From contig NZ_JAAUWT010000012.1 in the NCBI RefSeq assembly GCF_014694455.1, forward strand, positions 62,001-126,000: a stretch of 64,000 nucleotides of DNA, in the 5' to 3' direction. This document shows, one piece after another, positions 1 through 9,041 of this stretch (positions within the stretch are counted from its first letter, which is position 1; each line of letters begins with the position of its first letter). The notes beneath the pieces were generated by a model. The model did no database searches. It was not told the DNA's origin and saw nothing but the letters and a program-made list of their open reading frames with translations. The stretch is from Vibrio sp. S9_S30 (GTDB taxonomy: Bacteria > Pseudomonadota > Gammaproteobacteria > Enterobacterales > Vibrionaceae). The position numbers and the translations under genes were made by a program.

Positions 1-330
1 GACTTTTTCCTTATGCCTTCGGAGTTTGAGGCGTGTGGCTTAAATCAAATTTATAGTATGGCTTACGGTACGCTACCGATTGTTCGAGAAGTCGGCGGGC
101 TAAAAGATACCGTTGTTGATTACGATACGGATGGAAAATTGGCGACAGGCTTAAGTTTTTTAGAACCTACACCAGAAGCATTGTTGATTGCTATGCAGCG
201 AGCTTTGATTCTCTATCTGCAACAACCAGATGAGGTGCAGCGAATTCGTTTGAACGCAATGCACACGGAATTCAGCTGGGAAGCATCGGCTAACGAGTAC
301 ATCAATATGTATCACGCAGCACTTCTGTAA
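1..330 (+). CDS. glgA: glycogen synthase, C-terminal end (partial)
   Basis: Only the last 109 codons are in the window; the reading frame is open from base 1. The product would transfer glucose from ADP-glucose to growing glycogen chains in the cytoplasm. The visible part holds the GT-B C-terminal signature PSEFEACGLNQ, with the glutamate and CGLNQ segment that bind the nucleotide-sugar, followed by the YGTLPIVREVGGL loop typical of GlgA. It ends just before a strong terminator, so it closes its transcription unit. The identification rests on a short but highly characteristic stretch; the other glg genes would lie upstream, outside the window. Confidence 0.88.
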   Translation, partial: DFFLMPSEFEACGLNQIYSMAYGTLPIVREVGGLKDTVVDYDTDGKLATGLSFLEPTPEALLIAMQRALILYLQQPDEVQRIRLNAMHTEFSWEASANEYINMYHAALL

Positions 331-388
331 AGCGAGATGGCATTAAAGGCTACCTGTTAAAGTCGTAGGTTGAATCCTTGAAGACGAT

Positions 389-417
389 AGCCTCTCAATG
401 AAAATTGGGGGGCTTTT
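389..417 (+). terminator. intrinsic terminator of glgA
   Basis: An 11-bp stem (389-399 with 404-414, two G-T pairs) closes a GAAA tetraloop and runs into TTTT. It lies 59 bases after the glgA stop. Confidence 0.85.
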
Positions 418-510
418 CTATGGTAGGAGGAGCTCGGTCACCCAATTTACTCATATTGTGGTAAGCTTTTAGCTAATAGAACTAGAAAGATTCCTAATAT
501 TTATTAAGCG

Positions 511-1311
511 ATGTCGAACCCTTTGTTATTTCACAAGATTTATAGTCATCCCACCAGTAGTGAGTGGGTGGTCTTTGTTCATGGTGCTGGTGGAAGCTCT
601 TCGATTTGGTTTAAGCAAATCAAAGCCTACAAACAGCATTTTAACTTATTGCTCATTGATCTAAGAGGTCATGGGCGATCGAACAATGTTATTCAAGAGC
701 TCCTTAAGAAGAAGGGCTATACATTTAAAGATATCTGCCAAGATATCTTGCAAGTATTGGATCACTTGAAAATTCAGTCTGCACACTTTGTTGGCATGTC
801 TTTAGGAACCATCATTGTACGAAATCTTGCAGAGATAGCGTCAGATAGGGTAACGACAATGGTGTTAGGTGGGGCGGTAACGCGATTTGATATTCGTTCA
901 CAAGTGTTGGTTAAAGTTGGGGATTGGAGCAAACACGTCATTCCTTACATGTGGTTATACAGCTTGTTTGCCTACATAGTGATGCCACAGAAGAACCAAA
1001 AAGAATCCCGACATTTATTCGTTAGGGAAGCTAAAAAACTGTGTCAAAAAGAATTCAAACGTTGGTACACGTTGGCAGCGGATGTTAACCCTTTGATGAA
1101 ATATTTTCGTGAAAAAGAAATTCCGATCCCAACGCTATATTTGATGGGTGACAGAGATTACATGTTTCTCCGGCCAGTTAAAGAAATGGTGAGAATACAT
1201 AAGCGAAGTGCATTGATTGAAATCCCAGATTGTGGTCATGTGTGTAACGTAGAAAAGCCGGACATTTTTAACGAGAAATCCATAGGGTTTATTCGTCAAC
1301 ATGCTCGTTGA
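511..1311 (+). CDS. alpha/beta hydrolase fold protein
   Basis: A 266-residue single-domain hydrolase of unknown substrate, probably cytoplasmic as no signal peptide is visible. The fold signature is complete: an HGAGG oxyanion-hole motif near residue 24, the nucleophile elbow GMSLG with Ser97, an acidic residue in MGDRD (Asp214 or Asp216) and His243 in the CGHV segment. The lid region (about 130-200) is rich in aromatic and basic residues. The ATG at 511 has only a weak ribosome site. Its 3' end overlaps the convergent DUF2007 gene by 23 bp. The family includes esterases, lipases and C-C bond hydrolases, so no specific reaction is claimed. Confidence 0.8.
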   Translation: MSNPLLFHKIYSHPTSSEWVVFVHGAGGSSSIWFKQIKAYKQHFNLLLIDLRGHGRSNNVIQELLKKKGYTFKDICQDILQVLDHLKIQSAHFVGMSLGTIIVRNLAEIASDRVTTMVLGGAVTRFDIRSQVLVKVGDWSKHVIPYMWLYSLFAYIVMPQKNQKESRHLFVREAKKLCQKEFKRWYTLAADVNPLMKYFREKEIPIPTLYLMGDRDYMFLRPVKEMVRIHKRSALIEIPDCGHVCNVEKPDIFNEKSIGFIRQHAR

Positions 1312-1618
1312 GGTGATATCCACAATTCCAACATGCCCCAAATTGAGCTTCTATCCATTCGTCGCATTCCGGACAACACCAGTTCGGTTTGGTCGGGTTA
1401 GCGGCTTGATTTGTATATGAGTCTACAATCTTCTTGGCTCTGTCGAACTGAAATTCGTTGTTTAACCAAATATAAGGTTCGGTATCTGAACCAAATGGAA
1501 GCTCACCTTGTAAGCCAAACAGCCCTTCCCCCCGAACTTCAACATCGATTCCCTGTGCTTTTAGCAATTCACATACTATATGAGCTTCTGTAGGGAGCGC
1601 AGTAGAGTACAACTTCAT
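1289..1618 (-). CDS. DUF2007-type protein with C-terminal zinc ribbon
   Basis: About 109 residues. The N-terminal half (MKLYSTALPTEAHIVCELL...GIDVEVRGEGLFG) matches the DUF2007 'putative signal-transducing protein' pattern, a small ferredoxin-like fold. The C-terminal end carries two CxxC pairs (CCPEC and CWNC), probably a structural zinc site. I chose the ATG at 1618 because a GGACGAG ribosome site lies just upstream; an in-frame ATG at 1678 would add 20 residues unlike the family. The gene converges on and overlaps the hydrolase gene by 23 bp. Function is unknown. Confidence 0.75.
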   Translation of the reverse strand: MKLYSTALPTEAHIVCELLKAQGIDVEVRGEGLFGLQGELPFGSDTEPYIWLNNEFQFDRAKKIVDSYTNQAANPTKPNWCCPECDEWIEAQFGACWNCGYHLNEHVDE

Positions 1619-1710
1619 AGCTCGTCCAATAGATGATGGATTTTTAATTATGACAGTAAGTAATCCATAATGATCCATGTGGAATAGATAACTGTGAATT
1701 TCAGCAATAA

Positions 1711-1737
1711 AAAAGCCTCCAAAGGAGGCTTTTTTTT
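1711..1737 (-). terminator. intrinsic terminator downstream of tfoY
   Basis: GCCTCC-AAA-GGAGGC stem flanked by A and T runs, so it can work in both directions. It sits 16 bases past the tfoY stop on the minus strand and isolates tfoY from the DUF2007 gene. Confidence 0.85.
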
Positions 1738-1752
1738 AGCATGTAGGTTTAA

Positions 1753-2343
1753 CTAACTTAAGTGTTTCATTAACTCATCACGTCTATCCTGAGGGATAAC
1801 GGACCAGTGAGTGCCATTAATTGCACCCTCTAGAGCCCATAATAGCTCTAAGCCAACATCGCTGGAATGAGTCTGCTTGATGGCTTTAAAGGCTTCTACA
1901 GAACCGAAGTTTTGCAACTCCTGAACGGAAGAAATCCCCGCTTTTTTGAGCATTCTTTCTGTACCCAAACGTAAATTCGGCAAATCTTTCAAACGCGTTG
2001 GTTTGGTTTCGGCTTGCTTTTGTTTCTCTGTTCTTGCAACTTTAAGCGCTATAGAAGCCTTCTCTATGATGTCACTGGTATTATCCCAACTGGTTTCTGG
2101 GAGAGCAAAATACTTGGTAACAACTGGAAACCCACGCTTCTTATACACATAAGGCTTTAAACCTTGTTGTTCGAACTTTTGAGCACTTTTTGAGTCAGCT
2201 CTGATGTGTAAAGTATTTTGAACGACTAGGGCGAACATGGTGTCATCAGCGAAAACGCCAAAACCACCAAACATTGAACGAGATTTTATCGTTCCTAATG
2301 GTTCAAATAGCTTTAATGAGTTTTTAAGTATTGGTTTATCCAT
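1753..2343 (-). CDS. tfoY: TfoX/Sxy-family regulator TfoY
   Basis: 196 residues with the two expected domains: an N-terminal TfoX domain (about 1-100, with the SRSMFGGFG and [14 protein letters not shown] motifs) and a C-terminal TfoX/Sxy helical domain (about 115-190, with [17 protein letters not shown] and [15 protein letters not shown]). Vibrios have two paralogues, TfoX (chitin-induced competence) and TfoY (motility and type VI secretion control). I call this one tfoY because a c-di-GMP-I riboswitch of the Vc2 type lies in its leader and purR is the next gene, as in V. cholerae VC1721-VC1722. The protein alone would not decide between them. The ribosome site before the ATG at 2343 is weak, which fits control from the leader. 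Confidence 0.9.
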   Translation of the reverse strand: MDKPILKNSLKLFEPLGTIKSRSMFGGFGVFADDTMFALVVQNTLHIRADSKSAQKFEQQGLKPYVYKKRGFPVVTKYFALPETSWDNTSDIIEKASIALKVARTEKQKQAETKPTRLKDLPNLRLGTERMLKKAGISSVQELQNFGSVEAFKAIKQTHSSDVGLELLWALEGAINGTHWSVIPQDRRDELMKHLS

Positions 2344-2425
2344 GCTGTACTGTCTCGGCTAAAGAAGTTATGCCACTACTAAGTTCAGGTCCGAGAAAAA
2401 ATAGCAAAGTGATGCAGTCAGATGT

Positions 2426-2444
2426 CAGAGTTTGGTTAACTCTG
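2426..2444 (-). promoter_or_regulatory. hairpin in the tfoY expression platform
   Basis: A 7-bp perfect stem (2426-2432 with 2438-2444) with a 5-base loop lies between the riboswitch aptamer and the tfoY start. It has no T run, so it is not a terminator; it may be part of the switching region. This role is inferred. Confidence 0.4.
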
Positions 2445-2464
2445 GAAAAGAAGTATGCATATTT

Positions 2465-2560
2465 GCCATCGGCAACCCCGCTACCATGTTGATTTCCAAT
2501 AAATCCATTTAGGCCGGAAGCTTTGCGTCCCACTTTTTCAAATGGTTTGCCCTGTGCGTG
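2465..2560 (-). promoter_or_regulatory. cyclic di-GMP-I (GEMM-I) riboswitch
   Basis: Read on the minus strand from 2560, the sequence carries the conserved GEMM-I blocks in order: CACGCACAGGGCAAACC, a short GAAA-type capped stem ending in GTGGGACGCAAAGC, then TCCGGCCTAAA, a variable stem, and finally GGTAGCGGGGTTGCCGATGGC. These match the Vc2 aptamer, which is located upstream of tfoY in V. cholerae. The P3 arm differs from Vc2 in its apical part. About 120 nt separate the aptamer from the tfoY start. Confidence 0.95.
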
Positions 2561-2680
2561 ACAATAAGATCATAGAGAAAAATCGGAACAAGTATCACAT
2601 CAAAATACCCTATACGTGATATTTATTCAAAAAATAAATGTGAATATATAAATACTGTCTCTTATTTGCAATTTATAGCA

Positions 2681-2706
2681 AAAAGCCTGACATATAGTCA
2701 GGCTTT
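2681..2706 (-). terminator. intrinsic terminator of purR
   Basis: A 10-bp perfect stem (2682-2691 with 2697-2706) and ATATA loop, 18 bases after the purR stop on the minus strand, with a T run following on that strand. Confidence 0.85.
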
Positions 2707-2723
2707 ATTAAGGTGTAACTAAT

Positions 2724-3728
2724 TTAATTCAATTTTTTAACAGAACTGCGTTCAACGATCTCAGGATGCATCTCGAAGATTCGTTTGTCGTGTTCTTTAT
2801 CTTTGATTCTTTGAAGAAGAATTTCAAACGCTGTTTTGCCAACACGACGCTTAGGTTGGTGAACGGTCGTGAGTGGGGGAGAGAAGTATCCCGATAACTC
2901 AATATTGTCATAACCAATGATTGAAATATCATCTGGAACGCGAACCCCATTCTCTTGAAGACGACTAATGACACCTAGCGCCATGAGATCATTAAAGCAG
3001 AATATTGCTGTCGGTCTATTTTCCATGGCGAGGATTTTATCTGCAGCTAGGACAGCAGTGTCACACTCGAAATTACCGACGAGTATACGTTCAGGTCTAA
3101 ATTCAATGCCGAACTCGTTAAGTGCTCGCTTGTAGCCAATAACGCGTTCAATACAAGCAACTTTGTCTTCGTGGCCGGTAAGGCATGCAATATCCGTATG
3201 ACCATTGTCTATAAGGTATTTTGTTGCGAGATACCCGCCCTCCTCAGAGTTATCAATGATCTTATCTGCTTGGGAACTTTCTGGTCCCCAATCCATTATC
3301 ACTTTTGGGATGGATGCGTGGGCATCAAGCATTCCACGAAGATCTTCCGTTAAATCTGAGCACATCACTAGGATGCCATCCACGCGCTTTTCAGCCAGCA
3401 TACGAATATAATCCCGTTGCTTTTCGTAAATTCCACCCGTGTTACATAAAATCAGTGTGTAACCTTGACGATAACAGTAGCTTTCTACGCCATCGACGAC
3501 TTCAGCAAAGAATGGATTGGAAGACTGAGTCACTAACATACCAATGGTGCGAGTCGTGTTACATTTCAAACTGCGTGCAACAGCACTTGGTGCATAATTC
3601 AGCTCTTCAACTGCTTTTTTTACTTTTTCTTGTGTAGTTTCAGCAACAAAGCGTGTTTTATTTATAACATGAGAAACCGTTGTAGTTGATACTCCGGCAA
3701 GTCGTGCGACATCTTTAATAGTGGCCAT
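2724..3728 (-). CDS. purR: purine repressor, LacI family
   Basis: 334 residues. It starts with [19 protein letters not shown], a LacI helix-turn-helix with hinge helix ([14 protein letters not shown] segment near 50), and continues into a periplasmic-binding-protein-like effector domain (about 60-330). Close resemblance to E. coli PurR includes [17 protein letters not shown]-like and SIIGYDN segments. PurR binds hypoxanthine or guanine and represses purine synthesis genes. RbsR is the nearest alternative, but the DNA-binding segment and the position next to tfoY favour PurR. A candidate PurR half-site and a leader terminator lie upstream, consistent with self-control. Confidence 0.88.
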   Translation of the reverse strand: MATIKDVARLAGVSTTTVSHVINKTRFVAETTQEKVKKAVEELNYAPSAVARSLKCNTTRTIGMLVTQSSNPFFAEVVDGVESYCYRQGYTLILCNTGGIYEKQRDYIRMLAEKRVDGILVMCSDLTEDLRGMLDAHASIPKVIMDWGPESSQADKIIDNSEEGGYLATKYLIDNGHTDIACLTGHEDKVACIERVIGYKRALNEFGIEFRPERILVGNFECDTAVLAADKILAMENRPTAIFCFNDLMALGVISRLQENGVRVPDDISIIGYDNIELSGYFSPPLTTVHQPKRRVGKTAFEILLQRIKDKEHDKRIFEMHPEIVERSSVKKLN

Positions 3729-3821
3729 AAAACAAATATCCTATAGAGCCAAGCTGAGTGGCAAGAAGCTAAACTTTCAGCATAGCGGATTTTCATTGTG
3801 TTATTAAAATCGACTGAAAAT

Positions 3822-3846
3822 AAAAAAACCGCTATTAATACAGCGG
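3822..3846 (-). terminator. minus-strand terminator in the purR leader
   Basis: CCGCT (3829-3833) pairs with AGCGG (3842-3846). On the minus strand the hairpin is followed by seven T residues. It reads towards purR, about 95 bases before its ATG, and no gene lies upstream for it to terminate. It is either an attenuator in the purR leader or the end of a small RNA. Confidence 0.6.
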
Positions 3847-3873
3847 CTTAGCTAATAAAATTCAGCGTTTTAT

Positions 3874-3889
3874 ATTCTATCGTTTGCGA
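3874..3889 (-). promoter_or_regulatory. possible PurR operator
   Basis: One half matches the PurR consensus in seven of eight positions (CGTTTGCG on the plus strand); the other half only in four. A TAGAAT element, which could be a -10 box for minus-strand transcription, overlaps the site. Tentative. Confidence 0.35.
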
Positions 3890-4472
3890 TCACGATCTTA
3901 GTCTTAAATGTCGCAAGTGACAATGGAATGAATCGTAAAAATTTATACCAAGTGTCACATTTATGATGAATCCTTATATTTACTAAGGTTTAAGTTTCAT
4001 ACTTGATTCTAATCTACAAAATATTTAGGACAAGTTTGAAGACTTAATAAGGTCAGGTCCTCTCACGAGATTGCGCTACTCGTTAGAAAATTGCGCTACT
4101 CGTTAGAAATATATTGGCGATATACAGTTATAACGCTCATGAACAATTGTGACCAAGCAGCATAGAGCCGGAAGTTGTCTTTTATTCGATGAAGGAAGCC
4201 AAGCCATAAATGTGTGTCTTTAGACAGCAACGGCTCTTGCAGGGCTTATCGCAAGCAATGAAACGACGAGTGAATAAGGCACGAATAGGTTGCTTTGAAT
4301 CAATAAAATTCAGGAAATCACCTTCCTTTTAGCAAATTTGCTAGAAATGTAACTTTTTGTAAATAGAATATGAAGAGTCGCCAATAAACCGTGGCAAGTT
4401 TGTCTTTTTATTCAGATAGAAGTCGAACAAATACTCAATATATCCTTATAAATACAAAAGAAAGTGGTTTAG
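3890..4472. other. long gene-free stretch before torR
   Basis: No reading frame with a credible product was found in these 583 bases. The stretch contains the tandem 20-bp duplication at 4070-4109 and presumably the torR promoter. I saw no clear tor box, terminator or RNA gene. It may hold a small RNA ending at the minus-strand terminator at 3822-3846. Confidence 0.5.
4070..4109. repeat. tandem duplication of a 20-bp unit
   Basis: Two identical adjacent copies (4070-4089 and 4090-4109) beginning ATTGCGCTACTCG and ending TTAGAAA, in the gene-free region upstream of torR. Confidence 0.9.
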
Positions 4473-5186
4473 ATGAGCTATCACATATTAGTCGTAGAAG
4501 ATGATGTGGTTACCCGAAGCGAATTGGTAGAATATTTCCAGAGCGAAGGTTATCAGGTTAGCGAAGCTAAAAGCAGTGGGCAAATGCGCGCAATTTTAGA
4601 AAATAAATCTGTCGATTTAGTCTTGCTGGATATTAACTTACCAGGCGAAGACGGGCTGATGTTGACTCGAGAGCTGCGGAGTCAATCTGATATAGGGATT
4701 ATCCTCGTCACAGGACATACGGACAGAATTGATAAAATTGTCGGTCTTGAAATGGGGGCTGATGATTACGTGATAAAGCCTTTTGAGCTTAGAGAGCTGC
4801 TGGTCAGAGTAAAAAATTTGTTGTGGAGAATGTCTACAGTCCTTGATGCTTCAGCGAAAGAGGACAGAAAAGAAAAATCAGGGCAACGGCTTTGTTTTGG
4901 GGAATGGATGTTTGATATCCAACGTCGTGCACTCAGCCGAAACGGTGAGCCAGTTAAACTGACCAAAGCTGAATATGAATTGCTTGTGGCTTTATCTTCG
5001 CATCCAAACAAAGTGCTTAGCCGGGAACGGATATTAAACATGATTAGTCACCGTGTTGACGCACCTAGTGATAGAACCATTGATGTTTTGATTCGTAGAA
5101 TGAGAGCCAAAATGGAGTTTGATCCGAAAAATCCACAAATTTTTGTCACGGTTTACGGTGAGGGCTACATGTTTGCTGGTGACTGA
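4473..5186 (+). CDS. torR: OmpR-type response regulator TorR
   Basis: 237 residues: receiver domain (about 1-120) with acidic pocket VVEDD, phospho-acceptor Asp53 in LLDINLP and a conserved Lys in VIKPFE, then a winged-helix DNA-binding domain (about 140-235). Segments such as VDLVLLDINLPGEDGLMLTR and DRIDKIVGLEMGADDY match E. coli TorR, which switches on TMAO reductase genes. ArcA is the closest alternative but fits less well. No torS, torT or torCAD gene is nearby, so its sensor is encoded elsewhere. A strong bidirectional terminator follows. Confidence 0.85.
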   Translation: MSYHILVVEDDVVTRSELVEYFQSEGYQVSEAKSSGQMRAILENKSVDLVLLDINLPGEDGLMLTRELRSQSDIGIILVTGHTDRIDKIVGLEMGADDYVIKPFELRELLVRVKNLLWRMSTVLDASAKEDRKEKSGQRLCFGEWMFDIQRRALSRNGEPVKLTKAEYELLVALSSHPNKVLSRERILNMISHRVDAPSDRTIDVLIRRMRAKMEFDPKNPQIFVTVYGEGYMFAGD

Positions 5187-5242
5187 TGGTTGGTGATTGA
5201 TGTTGAGGTTCAACAATAAGCGATTATAAGGATAGAACACAA

Positions 5243-5271
5243 AAAAACCGAGGAGAGTATCCTCGGTTTTT
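5243..5271. terminator. bidirectional terminator between torR and elyC
   Basis: A 12-bp perfect stem (5243-5254 with 5260-5271) including A and T runs on both sides. It serves both convergent genes. Confidence 0.9.
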
Positions 5272-5307
5272 CGTTTATAACTCGATATTTCAGGCTAATT
5301 TAACAAT

Positions 5308-6099
5308 TTAAGAAGCGTCATTCAGTTGTGCGTTAGAGTTTGTTGCGAAGTCACGGAGTGTTTGCCACCAAAGCCCTAAGCGTTCATGCCAGTAGGTTTC
5401 CGTCCACTCTAAGTATTTAGCTTGAGGTCGGTATTTATTCCATGGTTGCATAATGGCATTGGAAGCCAAAAAGTTCGTCGGGGCTGGAACGGGTTCGATT
5501 CCTGCATCATGAAACTCACGTAATGCGCGTGTCATATGGCTTGCGGATGTGACAAGCACTAATTTTTTATTATTAACAAAAACAGATGCTTGTCTCGCTT
5601 CTTCCCACGTGTCTTTTGCTGTTTCCAAAAGAATGATGTCGGGTTTTGCAACGCCCAATGCAAGTGCTACTTTTGCCATCATTCGTGCGTTACTTATCTC
5701 AGAGCCACCCGCGTAGCCAGACAAAATCAATTTTGCTCCGGGATACATTCTTAGAATACGAATACCTTCGGATAATCGCATTAATGCGGTTCTACTTAAT
5801 TCTGATGTCGGTGGGATGTCATCATCAACCACATGACTGCTTCCCAAAACCATCACATAGTCAATGGTGCCTTCTACAGGAAGAAAACCTTTGTGTTGAC
5901 GCTCCATAGGCATTAATAATCCGCTGGCAACCGGTTGGAAAGAAGAAAGGAAAATGCCAGTGAAGGACATGAAAATCAAAAAGCAGCCAGTTCCTCTTTT
6001 TAAGGTAAACATGACCAACATTAACCCCACCACTCCAATGATTAAAAAGCCTGGGAGCGGCATTAGCAGCGCAGAAAACACTTTTTTCAGCTCAAACAT
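5308..6099 (-). CDS. elyC: ElyC-like DUF218 envelope protein
   Basis: 263 residues. Two hydrophobic segments at about 12-32 and 38-56 anchor the protein in the inner membrane, followed by a DUF218 (SanA/YdcF/ElyC) domain with DYVMVLGSSH, the LSGYAGGSE loop and VTSASHMTRA. E. coli ElyC (YcbC) has the same architecture and similar length, affects peptidoglycan precursor use in the cold, and lies next to cmoM-mukFEB as here. The gene is divergent from cmoM. The conserved neighbourhood makes elyC more likely than sanA or ydcF. Confidence 0.82.
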   Translation of the reverse strand: MFELKKVFSALLMPLPGFLIIGVVGLMLVMFTLKRGTGCFLIFMSFTGIFLSSFQPVASGLLMPMERQHKGFLPVEGTIDYVMVLGSSHVVDDDIPPTSELSRTALMRLSEGIRILRMYPGAKLILSGYAGGSEISNARMMAKVALALGVAKPDIILLETAKDTWEEARQASVFVNNKKLVLVTSASHMTRALREFHDAGIEPVPAPTNFLASNAIMQPWNKYRPQAKYLEWTETYWHERLGLWWQTLRDFATNSNAQLNDAS

Positions 6100-6214
6100 A
6101 CTTAAATAGTCCGAAAAATCATCACTTGATTATGAAAAAGGCTAACAAGCCTTTATTACTTCTTATCCTGTGACAGAATAAGCGGCACGAATAGATATAA
6201 TAACCTAAGCCACA

Positions 6215-7000
6215 GTGACAGAAGATCGTAATTTCGACGATATTGCCCACAAATTCGCAAAAAATATTTACGGATCCGAGAAAGGTGATATACGTCAAAC
6301 CATTGTTTGGGAAGATTTAATTGTAGCATTAAGTGAGCTAAAGGATGAATGTTGCCAGTTAAAAATCTTGGATGCAGGCGGAGGGCTTGGGCAAATGTCG
6401 CAAAAAATTGCTCAACGCGGACACAATGTCACACTCTGTGATCTATCTTCTGAAATGCTTAAACTGGCAAAAGCAGACATTGAAAAACACGGTTTGCTTT
6501 CCCAATATCAGCTAGTTCACTCTCCAGTTCAAGAAATTGGACAGCACCTCAATGAGAAAGTTGATATGGTGCTTTTCCACGCAGTGATGGAGTGGTTAGC
6601 TCATCCCAAATCTGCGCTGGAAACGGTACTAGAGCAAATAAAACCGGGCGGCATCGGCTCTATCATGTTCTACAACCACCACGGCTTAGTACTGAAAAAC
6701 GTGATATGCGGCAATATTCCACACATTTTAGAAGGAATGCCGCATAGGAAACGCTTTAAACTTCAGCCTCAAAAAGGCTTGAAGCCGGAAGACGTCTATC
6801 AATGGATAGAGGAAGCTGGATTCGAAATTTGTGGAAAATCGGGTATTCGCTCCTTCCACGACTACATAGGTAATATGGAGTACATGGGCGATTATCAATT
6901 TGAAGATGTATTGGCACTTGAAAGACAACTGTGTCGTCAGGAGCCTTACCTTTCTTTAGGGCGCTACATTCATGTATGGGCGAAAAGAAAGGAACAATAA
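6215..7000 (+). CDS. cmoM: tRNA 5-carboxymethoxyuridine methyltransferase
   Basis: 261 residues, class I SAM-dependent methyltransferase (formerly SmtA). The SAM-binding motif LDAGGGLGQM lies at about 50-60, an acidic residue at the end of beta 2 in LCDLSSEM, and the family-specific FHAVMEWLAHP and YNHHGLVLKN segments follow. CmoM methylates cmo5U34 of tRNAs to mcmo5U. Translation starts at GTG 6215, supported by alignment of the N-terminus TEDRNFDDIAHKFAKNIYG with E. coli CmoM; the ribosome site is weak. It sits 12 bp before mukF and is probably its operon partner. Confidence 0.9.
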   Translation: MTEDRNFDDIAHKFAKNIYGSEKGDIRQTIVWEDLIVALSELKDECCQLKILDAGGGLGQMSQKIAQRGHNVTLCDLSSEMLKLAKADIEKHGLLSQYQLVHSPVQEIGQHLNEKVDMVLFHAVMEWLAHPKSALETVLEQIKPGGIGSIMFYNHHGLVLKNVICGNIPHILEGMPHRKRFKLQPQKGLKPEDVYQWIEEAGFEICGKSGIRSFHDYIGNMEYMGDYQFEDVLALERQLCRQEPYLSLGRYIHVWAKRKEQ

Positions 7001-7012
7001 ACAGGATGAACA

Positions 7013-8350
7013 ATGAGTAATGTAACTCAAGATGTTGTAGAGCAACCAATCGATGAATTGGTTAGCTGGGTAAAACAACACGATTTCTCATTGAACTTGT
7101 CTACTGAACGTCTGGCTTTTCTGATTGCGTTAGCCGTTTTAAGTAACGAGAGATTTGATGAAGAGTTGGGTGAGGGAGAGTTGCACGATGCGTTCTCTAT
7201 TGTCACCCGCTTGTTTGAAGAAACGGGGGAGGCTTCTGCATTTCGGGCGAATAACGCCATCAATGAAATGGTGAAACAGAAGCTATTAAGCCGATTTACC
7301 AGTGAAATTACAGACGGTGCAAGTATTTATCGTTTGTCTCCTTTAGCAATCGGTATTACCGATTACTATGTGCGCCACCGACAGTTTTCAAAGTTACGAC
7401 TGTCCATTCAGCTGTCCATGGTGGCAGGTGAAATGGAAAAAGCGATCGCAGCGGCGAACGAAGGCGGCACACCAGGACACTGGCAAAAAAATGTCTATGG
7501 TGTTTTAAAATACTCAGTCGGTGAGATTTTTGATCAAATCGATCTCAATCAACGCGTTATGGACGAGCAGCAGCAATTGGTAAAAGACCAAATAGCAGAG
7601 TTATTGAACCAAGATTGGCGTGACGCCATCAACAGCTGTGAAGCGCTGCTCAGTGAAACATCCGATACCCTGAAAGAGCTGCAAGACACGCTGCAAGCCG
7701 CTGGCGATGAAATGCAAACTCAGATCCTAGATATCCAAGGGTTAGTCTACGGGCAAAGCGAATTGCAATTCGTCGAAGAAGCACTCTATGGGTTGCAAAT
7801 GAAGCTCGACCGCATAGTGAGCTGGGGTCAACAGACCATCGATCTATGGATTGGTTATGATCGCCATGTCCATAAGTTCATTCGTACTGCTATTGATATG
7901 GACAAAAACCGCGCCTTCAGTCAGCGATTGAGACAGTCTGTTAAAGACTACTTCGACGCACCATGGTTGCTGACGTATGCCGATGCCGCAAGGTTACGTG
8001 ACATGCGTGATGAAGCTTTGGTTCTGCGTGATGATGAAGTCATGGGGCAGGTACCAATGGATGTCGAATACGAAGAGTTTGAGCAAGTAAACGACGAATT
8101 GTCAGAGCGAATAAGTGAGATGCTCAGTGCTCATAAAGAACGAGGTGCTTCCATCGATTTGGGGGTGGTTCTCCGTGACTATCTTTCGGCACATCCACAA
8201 GCACATCATTTTGATTTAGCTAGAATTGTTGTCGACCAAGCGGTGCGCTTAGGTTACTCCGAATCTGACTATCAGGCGATTCAACCTGATTGGCAGGCGA
8301 TCAACGATTTTGGCGCGAAGGTACAAGCAAATGTCATTGACAAATACTGA
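7013..8350 (+). CDS. mukF: chromosome partition protein MukF (kleisin)
   Basis: 445 residues, close to the 440 of E. coli. MukF is the kleisin subunit of the MukBEF condensin: an N-terminal winged-helix dimerisation domain, a helical middle region that binds the MukB neck and two MukE dimers, and a C-terminal winged helix that binds the MukB head cap. The long heptad-rich middle (about 180-330) is visible. An AGGATG ribosome site precedes ATG 7013. The downstream mukE start overlaps its 3' end by 20 bp, which suggests translational coupling. Confidence 0.95.
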   Translation: MSNVTQDVVEQPIDELVSWVKQHDFSLNLSTERLAFLIALAVLSNERFDEELGEGELHDAFSIVTRLFEETGEASAFRANNAINEMVKQKLLSRFTSEITDGASIYRLSPLAIGITDYYVRHRQFSKLRLSIQLSMVAGEMEKAIAAANEGGTPGHWQKNVYGVLKYSVGEIFDQIDLNQRVMDEQQQLVKDQIAELLNQDWRDAINSCEALLSETSDTLKELQDTLQAAGDEMQTQILDIQGLVYGQSELQFVEEALYGLQMKLDRIVSWGQQTIDLWIGYDRHVHKFIRTAIDMDKNRAFSQRLRQSVKDYFDAPWLLTYADAARLRDMRDEALVLRDDEVMGQVPMDVEYEEFEQVNDELSERISEMLSAHKERGASIDLGVVLRDYLSAHPQAHHFDLARIVVDQAVRLGYSESDYQAIQPDWQAINDFGAKVQANVIDKY

Positions 8351-9041
8351 AGAATATATGCCAGAGAAACTGGCAAAAGCGATTTCCAATCCGCTGTTTC
8401 CCGCACTGGATAGTGCACTTCGATCCGGGCGCCATATCTCCTCTGAAGACATGGACAACCACGCATTGCTGAGTGATTTCGAGACTGAACTTGCCCAATT
8501 TTACCAACGTTATAACACCGAATTAGTGAAAGCGCCGGAAGGCTTTTTCTACCTTCGTCCGCGCTCTACCTCCTTGATTGGTAGAAGTGTTCTTTCCGAG
8601 CTGGATATGCTGGTGGGTAAAGTGTTGTGCTTCCTGTATCTCAGCCCTGAACGGCTGGCTCACGAAGGCATTTTTACTAACCAAGAGCTGTACGACGAGA
8701 TGATCTCGCTAGCGGATGAGAAAAAACTCATGAAGCTGGTCACCAACCGTGCGACGGGCTCTGATCTCGATCGCGAAAAGCTGTTTGATAAGGTACGCAC
8801 ATCATTAAGACGTTTGCGTCGGCTCGGAATGATTATTCACATTGGTGAAAGCGGTAAGTTTCGTATCAGTGAAGCGGTATTTCGCTTTGGTGCGGACGTA
8901 CGTATTGGCGATGATATGCGCGAAGCGCAACTGCGCTTAATCCGAGATGGTGAAGCGGTTGTGCACCAACAAGAACCTAGCCAAGCCAGCTTGCTAGAAG
9001 AAGAGTCGGAAGAAGAACAAGAAATAGAGGGTGAAGCATGA
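8331..9041 (+). CDS. mukE: chromosome partition protein MukE
   Basis: 236 residues. The ATG at 8331 gives the expected start [18 protein letters not shown]; an in-frame TTG at 8310 would add seven unrelated residues. [16 protein letters not shown] and [13 protein letters not shown] are hallmark segments shared with E. coli MukE. It forms dimers with two winged-helix domains, binds MukF and regulates MukB ATPase activity. It overlaps mukF by 20 bp and mukB by 4 bp (ATGA). The acidic C-terminal tail rich in glutamate is typical. Confidence 0.95.
   Translation: MSLTNTEEYMPEKLAKAISNPLFPALDSALRSGRHISSEDMDNHALLSDFETELAQFYQRYNTELVKAPEGFFYLRPRSTSLIGRSVLSELDMLVGKVLCFLYLSPERLAHEGIFTNQELYDEMISLADEKKLMKLVTNRATGSDLDREKLFDKVRTSLRRLRRLGMIIHIGESGKFRISEAVFRFGADVRIGDDMREAQLRLIRDGEAVVHQQEPSQASLLEEESEEEQEIEGEA

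Noticed and set aside
1753..2343. Assignment as tfoX, the chitin-induced competence regulator
   Set aside because: The c-di-GMP riboswitch in the leader and the adjacent purR gene identify the tfoY locus.
2336..2533. 65-codon minus-strand frame upstream of tfoY
   Set aside because: It lies on the riboswitch and its expression platform; the RNA structure explains the sequence better.
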